Below the pieces are notes generated by a model. That model did no database searches. It was not told where the DNA came from and saw nothing but the letters and a program-made list of their open reading frames with translations. Shown in pieces: positions 57,805-64,000 of a stretch of 64,000 bases of DNA. Position numbers and translations under genes: made by a program. This DNA is from Enterovibrio baiacu (lineage in GTDB: Bacteria > Pseudomonadota > Gammaproteobacteria > Enterobacterales > Vibrionaceae), in NCBI RefSeq assembly GCF_004120195.1, contig NZ_SCHN01000013.1, forward strand, positions 124,001 to 188,000, given 5' to 3'. Each line of letters begins with the position of its first letter. The first letter of the stretch is position 1.

Positions 57805-59514
57805 ATGTCTTTGACTACAGAAAATCAATTAAAAACGACATTAGATCAATGTAAGAAAGCGCTCCTATTGGTTATTGCTTTTAGTTGCGTCATCAATTTA
57901 CTTGTTCTTGCTGTACCCATTTACATGCTTCAAATCTACGATCGCGTTATCGGTTCGCGCTCTATTGATACCCTCTTATTACTGACTGTCATTACGGTGT
58001 TCGCACTCCTCACGATGGCAGTACTCGAAAGCGTACGTACCCGTGTCATGGTGCGTATTGGTGCTTGGTTTGACCAAAGCCTGTCACCTGACATTCTCAG
58101 CGGCAGCATTGCCGCACAGCTTCGCCAAGGTATTTCAGCTTCCGTGCAGAGCTTGCGTGATGTCGCCGCAATCCGCGGCTTCATCGGCGGAAACTCGGTC
58201 ATCCCCGCTCTGGATGCACCTTGGACGCCAGTGTTTCTGACGTTCGTTTTCTTCTTGCACCCTATTCTCGGCCTTATCGCGACTATCGGTGCTGTCATTC
58301 TTTTCATCATTGCCCTCGTGAATGATGCCGTGACACGTAAAGCGCACAAGACAGCCAATGAATCCGCCATTCTCGCAATGCAGCAAGCTGAATCAGCAGC
58401 ACGTAATGCTGATGCCATTGAAGCCATGGGCATCATGCCGAACTTCATCAAAAATTGGAGCAGCTTGAACAGCAAAAGCATCGAAGGCCAAATCGTTGCG
58501 AACTCAAAAGGGGCAACCCTCACCGCCACATCAAAGTTCATTCGCATGCTGCTACAGATTGCCATGCTGGGAGTGGGTGCATGGTTAGTGATCGAAAACG
58601 AACTCACAGCCGGTGCCATGATTGCGAGTTCTATTTTGATGTCTCGCGCCCTTGCGCCCGTTGAACAAGCCATTGGTGCATGGGGAACGGCGATTTCAGC
58701 CCGACAAAGCTATCAGCGCCTGAAAGAGCAGATCCCAATGTTCCCTGAGCGCGCAAAATCAATGCCGCTGCCTAAACCCAATGGGGCGGTATCTGTTGAG
58801 AAAGTGACTTACTTTCACCCTGGGCAATCAGAACCTGTGCTGCATGGCATTACCTTTAAACTCGCTGCGGGTGAAGCGCTGGGCGTGATTGGGCCATCGG
58901 GGACAGGTAAATCAACCCTTGCGCGACTGTTACTGGGCAACTTAACCGCGAACGCGGGTTGTGTGCGCTTAGATAACATGGACGTCGCCAAGTGGGATCC
59001 GGACGATCTTGGTCCGCACTGTGGCTACCTGCCTCAAGATGTCGAGCTATTCCCTGGCACCATTCGCCAGAACATCGCGCGCATGTCAGACGGCGATCCG
59101 GAGCTTGTCATTCAAGCCGCCAAACTTGCAGGGTGTCATGATCTCATTTTGCGTCAACGACAAGGCTACGACACTGTTGTTGGCGAACGAGGCCTTGGGC
59201 TGTCAGGGGGCGAGCGTCAACGTATTGCACTCGCTCGCGCTTTGTATGGCGACCCTCGCCTTGTCATTCTTGATGAAGCAAATGCCAACCTTGACGGTGT
59301 CGGCGAAGTGGCGCTGCAACGGGCTATCACCTATCTCAAATCACGTAAAGCCACCGTTATTTTGGTTGGCCACCGACCAAGTATGATGCAATCAATGGAT
59401 AAACTCATGGTGCTGCAAGACACCCAAATTCGCGCCTTTGGCGATCGTGACGAAGTCTTAAAACCTCTGCTTGAACAAAGCGCCGCCCTCACGTCAAAAG
59501 GAGGAAGTAAATAA
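57805..59514 (+). CDS. Type I secretion ABC transporter (PrtD family, CabB-like)
   Basis: 569-residue half-transporter: membrane domain with about six helices (20-295) and an ATPase domain with Walker A GPSGTGKS (363-370), signature LSGGE (466-470), Walker B LVILDEANANLD. Length and the absence of an N-terminal C39-like domain place it in the PrtD/AprD/HasD group, which exports RTX proteins with C-terminal signals like those of the two upstream genes. Stop overlaps the start of the adaptor gene (TAATG). The outer-membrane TolC partner is not in the window. Confidence 0.93.
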   Translation: MSLTTENQLKTTLDQCKKALLLVIAFSCVINLLVLAVPIYMLQIYDRVIGSRSIDTLLLLTVITVFALLTMAVLESVRTRVMVRIGAWFDQSLSPDILSGSIAAQLRQGISASVQSLRDVAAIRGFIGGNSVIPALDAPWTPVFLTFVFFLHPILGLIATIGAVILFIIALVNDAVTRKAHKTANESAILAMQQAESAARNADAIEAMGIMPNFIKNWSSLNSKSIEGQIVANSKGATLTATSKFIRMLLQIAMLGVGAWLVIENELTAGAMIASSILMSRALAPVEQAIGAWGTAISARQSYQRLKEQIPMFPERAKSMPLPKPNGAVSVEKVTYFHPGQSEPVLHGITFKLAAGEALGVIGPSGTGKSTLARLLLGNLTANAGCVRLDNMDVAKWDPDDLGPHCGYLPQDVELFPGTIRQNIARMSDGDPELVIQAAKLAGCHDLILRQRQGYDTVVGERGLGLSGGERQRIALARALYGDPRLVILDEANANLDGVGEVALQRAITYLKSRKATVILVGHRPSMMQSMDKLMVLQDTQIRAFGDRDEVLKPLLEQSAALTSKGGSK

Positions 59515-60803
59515 TGGCAATTCCAGCAATTCGTCCGCTTGCTATCACCGGCTTCGCCATTATCGCATTGTTCTTCGGCACCTTTGGCGTATGGGCAGTG
59601 TTTAGCAAACTCGATGGCGCATCCATTGCGCCAGGCATTGTGACCGTTAATAGCCAGCGTAAAACCGTTCAACATTTGGAAGGCGGCATCATTAGCCGCC
59701 TCACCGTAGCAGAAGGTGATACTGTCGAGAAAGGGCAAACCCTCATCATGCTTGATGACACCCAAGCCCGCTCACAGCTTGAACTTCTTGTGAACAACAA
59801 ACGCAATGCGCAGGCTCGCGAAGCACGATTGATTGCTGAACGCGACAACCTAAAAGGCATCGTATTCCCCCAATCTTTGCTAGATGATGAAGATGACCCT
59901 CGCGTTGAAGAGCTCCTGACGAACCAACACCGCATTTTTGTCGCACGCCGTGGGTTCTTTGAATCCCAAAAAGAAATCATCAACAAGCAACTCGCGCAAA
60001 ATGAAGCGGAATTAGATGGTCAATCAAAGCGCTTAACCATTGAGAAACGTCGCCTTTCTATCATCGGTGAGGAAATCGCGGGTAACCGTAAGCTGGCAGA
60101 AAAAGGGTATGTGAGTAAAACACAGGTACTTCGTCTTGAACGTGAAGAGACCCAGATACTCAGTACCATTAGCCAAATTCAATCTAACGCCACCCGCCTT
60201 GCGCAGAACGTGGCAGAAAGCCAAGCACAGCTCAAAGAGCAAGAATTGGAGCGCATAAAGGAAATCGTGGAAGGTTTGCGTGAAAGTCGTCAAGAGAGCT
60301 ATGAGCTTGACCAACAGATCGCAGCAGCGACCGATGTTCTCAACAGAACAAAAATCATCGCCCCGCTCAACGGTACCGTGCTTAACCTCCAAGTCTTCTC
60401 TGAAGAAGGGGTGATCTCACCAGGACAAGAGTTGCTCGACATTGTCCCTAACAACGAACGCATGGTGATTGAAGCACGTGTCGACCCGTCAGACATCGAT
60501 CAGGTCAGTGCCGGCATGAAAGCACAGATCCGCCTGACGGCGCTGAGCATGCGCAGTGTGAAGCCCTTGAATGGCGAACTGTTGACCGTCTCTGCTGACC
60601 GTCTCGTTGATGAACAATCCGGCCTTGCTTACTACCTTGCGCGGGTTGAATTAGTGGATGACGTGCAAGAGATGCTAAACGGCATTGTTCTCTATCCAGG
60701 AATGCAGGCAGAAGTCATGCTTTTGACAGAACCACGTACACCACTTAACTACTTGACTAAGCCTTTAACTGAGAGTTTTAACCGCGCATTTCGTGAGGAA
60801 TAA
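59514..60803 (+). CDS. Type I secretion membrane fusion protein (HlyD/PrtE family, CabC-like)
   Basis: 429-residue periplasmic adaptor anchored by one N-terminal helix (LAITGFAIIALFFGTFGVWAVF), with a split lipoyl domain (VQHLEGGIISRLTVAEGDTVEKGQ and KIIAPLNGTVLNL), a long coiled-coil hairpin (about 95-285) and a beta-barrel end. AAAGGAGGAAG directly precedes the ATG. It links the ABC transporter to TolC. Translational coupling to the transporter gene indicates a fixed ratio. Confidence 0.93.
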   Translation: MAIPAIRPLAITGFAIIALFFGTFGVWAVFSKLDGASIAPGIVTVNSQRKTVQHLEGGIISRLTVAEGDTVEKGQTLIMLDDTQARSQLELLVNNKRNAQAREARLIAERDNLKGIVFPQSLLDDEDDPRVEELLTNQHRIFVARRGFFESQKEIINKQLAQNEAELDGQSKRLTIEKRRLSIIGEEIAGNRKLAEKGYVSKTQVLRLEREETQILSTISQIQSNATRLAQNVAESQAQLKEQELERIKEIVEGLRESRQESYELDQQIAAATDVLNRTKIIAPLNGTVLNLQVFSEEGVISPGQELLDIVPNNERMVIEARVDPSDIDQVSAGMKAQIRLTALSMRSVKPLNGELLTVSADRLVDEQSGLAYYLARVELVDDVQEMLNGIVLYPGMQAEVMLLTEPRTPLNYLTKPLTESFNRAFREE

Positions 60804-61221
60804 TCTAGACACCACTCAGTCTTAATACCGACTAAAGACTGAGTGACTTACTTTGACGTTTATATTTGGATGAGTGTTGAACTTTGGTCTTTTCACACTT
60901 TGTCTTAATAAAAGTACAGCAAGGCAATATGCACGTGATGGATGTCACACTAGATGGGCAATTTGTTAACTAATTGTTCTTTACGCATAAAAACGCTAGT
61001 GCACTGCAACTGGAATATCATGTTTGAAAATAGGACAAACTTCATCTTCTCTGAGTTATCGCATGCTGTTTTACTGTGCACGCTTGTTGGGAACCTATAG
61101 CAACTAGAACAAACGCTTCCCTCGCTAGCGAGCTTGGGATGAGTGGTTTACTTTTTAAGTATAAGAATTAAAAAAAATCACTCTTATTCAAACTCATGCA
61201 ACAACATTGTGAGCCTGCATT
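60804..61221. other. Intergenic region between the T1SS and polysaccharide genes
   Basis: 418 A/T-rich bases with the T1SS terminator (60813-60845) at the left and a perfect palindrome CTCGCTAGCGAG (61121-61132) about 90 bases before the next gene. A promoter for the polysaccharide operon is expected here; no ops/JUMPstart element (GGCGGTAG) was found. Confidence 0.55.
60813..60845 (+). terminator. Probable terminator after the T1SS genes
   Basis: Perfect 11-base arms CACTCAGTCTT / AAGACTGAGTG with an 11-base loop, ten bases after the stop. The following T tract is weak (ACTTACTTT). Confidence 0.65.
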
Positions 61222-62619
61222 ATGGACAGCAGAAAAATTCGCACACACGGCACAGAATTCGCCATCCTCTATCGATTATGTGATTTGGCCGTGATTGGAG
61301 GAACGCTAGCCGTAGCAAGCTGGCTTTACTTGGGACAACTGTACCAAGACTATCTACTCATCGTCACGCTAACCGCAGTGTGCTTCTTGCTGTTTGCAGA
61401 AAGTGCGCACCTTTATCGTTCGTGGCGTGTCAGTAATTTTCAAGGTCAAATGGTTGCCACCCTACTTCCTTGGTTTGGTGCGAGCGCCGTACTTGTTACC
61501 TATTTCTTCTTTACCCAAAGCGGCATTGAGTATTCGCGTGCCGTCATGATGCTGTGGTTTTTACTCGGCTCCATCAGCCTTGTGCTGTGGCGCTATAGTG
61601 CGCGAATGGCACTTAGCCATCTTCGTAACAGCGGCATTAATACGCGCCGTGCCGCCATTATTGGCACCACGGCAAACGGCATTGATCTTGCCCGTGAATT
61701 CCAACGCAACCATGCCTTGGGCATCAAGCTAACGGGCTTCTATGAAGATCGCGGTGCGGACCGCATCGAAGGCAGTTTGCCTGCACCTATGCTCGGCAAA
61801 GTTGATGATGCGTTAGAGCAGGCCAAACGCGGCGAGTTACAGCATGTCTATATTGCCATGCCAATGCACGCAAAAGACCGTATTGCACGCTACCTAAACC
61901 TGTTTGCTGACACCACAGCAACCACGTATCTCGTGCCAGATTTTTTCACTTACAACTTACTGCATAGCCGTTGGCAAACCGTCGGCCATGTCCACACACT
62001 GAGTGTGCACGACACGCCATTTAACGGTTTAGCGGCATGGACAAAACGCATGGAAGATATCGTTTTATCGATTCTTATCCTGCTCATGATTTCGCCCATC
62101 ATGCTGTTTGTCGCTGCTGGCGTGAAACTGTCATCACCCGGTCCGATCATCTTTAAGCAATACCGCTATGGCTTAGACGGTCGAAAAATTGATGTGTGGA
62201 AGTTCCGTTCCATGTCCGTCATGGATAACGGCGATGACGTAAAACAAGCCACGAAGAATGACCCTCGCGTCACCCGTTTTGGTGCGTTCATTCGCCGTAC
62301 GTCGTTGGATGAATTGCCGCAGTTTTTCAACGTACTGCAAGGTTCGATGTCAATCGTTGGTCCTCGCCCTCATGCCGTGGCACACAACGAACAATACCGC
62401 GCGATTGTTGATCGCTACATGCTTCGCCACAAAGTAAAACCAGGCATCACGGGTTGGGCGCAGATCAATGGCTACCGTGGCGAGACAGACACACTCGATA
62501 AAATGGAAAAGCGTATCCAATTTGATTTGGAATACATTCAAAACTGGTCACTGTGGATGGACATAAAGATCGTCTTTGCGACGGTTTTTAAAGGGTTCGT
62601 TGGTAAAACGGCCTACTAA
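61222..62619 (+). CDS. Undecaprenyl-phosphate sugar phosphotransferase (WcaJ/VpsL-like)
   Basis: Membrane enzyme that starts an exopolysaccharide repeat unit by moving a sugar-1-phosphate, probably glucose, onto undecaprenyl phosphate. The 465-residue product has four N-terminal helices, a nucleotide-binding-like middle domain (AAIIGTTANGIDLAREF), a fifth hydrophobic segment and the C-terminal catalytic domain (FKQYRYGLDGRKIDVWKFRS, DELPQFFNVLQGSMSIVGPR). Followed by a beta-barrel gene and a Wza-like gene, the order vpsL-vpsM-vpsN of the V. cholerae vps-II cluster. Confidence 0.93.
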   Translation: MDSRKIRTHGTEFAILYRLCDLAVIGGTLAVASWLYLGQLYQDYLLIVTLTAVCFLLFAESAHLYRSWRVSNFQGQMVATLLPWFGASAVLVTYFFFTQSGIEYSRAVMMLWFLLGSISLVLWRYSARMALSHLRNSGINTRRAAIIGTTANGIDLAREFQRNHALGIKLTGFYEDRGADRIEGSLPAPMLGKVDDALEQAKRGELQHVYIAMPMHAKDRIARYLNLFADTTATTYLVPDFFTYNLLHSRWQTVGHVHTLSVHDTPFNGLAAWTKRMEDIVLSILILLMISPIMLFVAAGVKLSSPGPIIFKQYRYGLDGRKIDVWKFRSMSVMDNGDDVKQATKNDPRVTRFGAFIRRTSLDELPQFFNVLQGSMSIVGPRPHAVAHNEQYRAIVDRYMLRHKVKPGITGWAQINGYRGETDTLDKMEKRIQFDLEYIQNWSLWMDIKIVFATVFKGFVGKTAY

Positions 62620-62629
62620 GGAGAGTGGT

Positions 62630-63832
62630 GTGAGTAACAAAGTAAGCTGTCTTGTCACACTCAGTGCGCTGCCCATGTCTGTTGCGGCGGTAGAGCCTTT
62701 GGCGTACCAAACAGAAAATGGGATCGACATTACCCCTACGGTGGAAATGAGCGCTGGGCACAATGATAACGTTCGTCGAACAATGACGGACACCGTCAGC
62801 TCCCCCATGTTGACGATCACGCCAAAGGTCATTGCACTTTTCCAGACTGATCGTGGTACTTACCAGTTTGACTACCGCCTCGATGCGGTTAACTACAACG
62901 ACAGCAGTGAAGACAGCTATGTTGACCACAAAGCCCACATTGGTGCTGCTTGGATGTTCGACATTCGACACCGGCTGCGCGTTAACTACATCTACGAAAG
63001 TATCAATGAAGAGCGCGGTACAGGGCTGACAGAAGGCTACAGCCTTTCCGTCGATGAGCCTTTACGTTTCGATTACCACCAATTCAACACGCGCTATACC
63101 TATGGTGCGATAGGGGCAAAGGGCCGCCTCGTCGGTATTGTTGGCTATGACGTAAAAGATTACGACGATGCCACCTTTATGACGAACTCTGTTCAGCACA
63201 CGCGCTTTTACGATTGGACACAACCTTATGTGGGTGGCGAGTTTTACTACGCCGTGTCCAACTACTTCTATGCCGTCGCTGTCGGGCGCATAGAAGACAG
63301 AACCTATGATGAAACAGATCCTAATGTGATTTCGCGTGATAACACCAACTCCACGCTGTATGGCGGTTTGGAGTGGGATATCACGGGGAAAACACAGGGT
63401 AAGTTGCTGTTTGGTGTTCAAAACAAGGATTTTGATAACAGCGGCAGAGAAACATTCCAAGGCTTTAGTTGGCGCGCCAACATCAGTTGGAGACCTGCGG
63501 AATACAGCGAATTACGTCTGGAAACGCGCGATTACGCACGCGACCCGGATTTAAACGCTGACTATGTAAAAGACCGTTCCGTAAAAGTGGATTGGGAACA
63601 TTACTGGACGCCGCGATTTAGCACGCTTGCAACGGTCAGATATGGAAAAAATGAATACCCCGGCGATATCCGCGTAGACGACGATACGCTGGCTGAAATT
63701 TCGGCAACTTATAGTTTGGCGCGTTGGTGGGATGTCACTGTCGGCGTCAGCAAGTTTGACCGAGATTCTACGTTCACTGGGTTTAGTTATGATCAAACTC
63801 GGTTCTTCTTGGGAATGGAAGTGAGCCTTTAA
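62630..63832 (+). CDS. Outer-membrane beta-barrel of polysaccharide clusters (VpsM/EpsL-like)
   Basis: 400-residue protein. The GTG at 62630 is chosen: AAGGAGAG lies just before it and the next residues form a signal peptide (VSCLVTLSALPMSVAA). The rest is a series of amphipathic beta strands with alternating aromatic residues, ending in Phe-rich RFFLGMEVSL, as expected for an outer-membrane barrel. Similar proteins occur in exopolysaccharide operons (VpsM of V. cholerae, EpsL type) with unproven function, perhaps in secretion. One base from the next start. Confidence 0.75.
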   Translation: MSNKVSCLVTLSALPMSVAAVEPLAYQTENGIDITPTVEMSAGHNDNVRRTMTDTVSSPMLTITPKVIALFQTDRGTYQFDYRLDAVNYNDSSEDSYVDHKAHIGAAWMFDIRHRLRVNYIYESINEERGTGLTEGYSLSVDEPLRFDYHQFNTRYTYGAIGAKGRLVGIVGYDVKDYDDATFMTNSVQHTRFYDWTQPYVGGEFYYAVSNYFYAVAVGRIEDRTYDETDPNVISRDNTNSTLYGGLEWDITGKTQGKLLFGVQNKDFDNSGRETFQGFSWRANISWRPAEYSELRLETRDYARDPDLNADYVKDRSVKVDWEHYWTPRFSTLATVRYGKNEYPGDIRVDDDTLAEISATYSLARWWDVTVGVSKFDRDSTFTGFSYDQTRFFLGMEVSL

Positions 63833-64000
63833 ATGCAAAAATTACTATGGATATGGATGTTCCTGTTTTCCATGAGCGTTGCTCATGCGGAAACCGAGCA
63901 GTACGTGCTGGATGATGGCGATCGGATCTCCATCAAGGTTTATGGCGAAGAAGATCTCTCCATGGACATTCTACTCAGCACACAAGGTCGATTCGATTAC
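63833..64000 (+). CDS. Wza-like polysaccharide export protein, N-terminal part (cut by window end)
   Basis: The first 56 codons from ATG 63833: a signal peptide (LLWIWMFLFSMSVAHA) and then YVLDDGDRISIKVYGEEDLS, the characteristic start of the Poly_export domain of Wza/VpsN-type proteins, which form the outer-membrane exit for polysaccharide. The ATG lies directly after the stop of the barrel gene. No lipobox cysteine is present, unlike E. coli Wza. The remainder is outside the window. Confidence 0.9.
   Translation, partial: MQKLLWIWMFLFSMSVAHAETEQYVLDDGDRISIKVYGEEDLSMDILLSTQGRFDY

Noticed and set aside
60804-61221. ops/JUMPstart element before the polysaccharide genes
   Set aside because: GGCGGTAG or a close variant is not present in this spacer.

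Overview
The window is a piece of a gammaproteobacterial chromosome, most likely from the Vibrionaceae (Vibrio, Grimontia or Enterovibrio-like). The evidence is gene order: petABC, rpsI-rplM, zapE/zapG, degQ-degS, murA-ibaG-mla, yrbG-kdsD-kdsC-lptCAB-rpoN-hpf-ptsN-rapZ-npr, then mreBCD followed by a complete MSHA type IV pilus locus with csrD (mshH) and ssb. Protein sequences are typical of that family. No database search was possible, so species is not assigned. No rRNA, tRNA, CRISPR, transposase or integrase was seen.

Layout. 1-7 kb: cytochrome bc1 (petA, start of petB), ribosomal operon rplM-rpsI with a structured leader, ZapE, ZapG, and the periplasmic proteases DegQ and DegS. 7-16.3 kb: envelope assembly. 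One minus-strand operon (mlaFEDCB-ibaG-murA) maintains outer-membrane lipid asymmetry and starts peptidoglycan synthesis; the divergent plus-strand operon makes KDO and exports LPS (kdsD, kdsC, lptCAB). 16.3-21.3 kb: sigma-54, hibernation factor, nitrogen PTS (ptsN, npr), RapZ and the Mg2+ channel MgtE. 21.3-34.5 kb: TldD/TldE protease genes with DarP, a nitrilase-family protein, YhdP, RNase G, a Maf-family pyrophosphatase and MreBCD. An ERIC element and a second palindromic element lie against the stop codons of tldE and tldD.

34.5-52.2 kb is the MSHA pilus locus (mshI to mshQ, all minus strand) with csrD upstream. It has only one MshA/MshB-type major pilin gene. 52.4-54.6 kb holds a LysR regulator, a YbhB-type protein and ssb. 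uvrA, the usual neighbour of ssb, is not in the window.

54.6-64 kb is the most interesting part: a VpsT/CsgD-type regulator, two paralogous 205-residue secreted proteins made almost only of RTX calcium-binding repeats, a PrtD/HlyD-type type I secretion ABC transporter and adaptor, and then the start of an exopolysaccharide operon (priming sugar-phosphate transferase, outer-membrane beta-barrel, Wza-like exporter cut by the window end) in the order of vpsL-vpsM-vpsN of Vibrio cholerae. The RTX/T1SS part resembles cabABC of V. vulnificus and mfpABC of V. parahaemolyticus (biofilm matrix calcium-binding protein and its secretion system), but here the RTX gene is duplicated and sits beside the MSHA locus. 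Taken together, 34.5-64 kb looks like one block for surface attachment followed by matrix production, with likely c-di-GMP inputs at MshE and the VpsT-like regulator.
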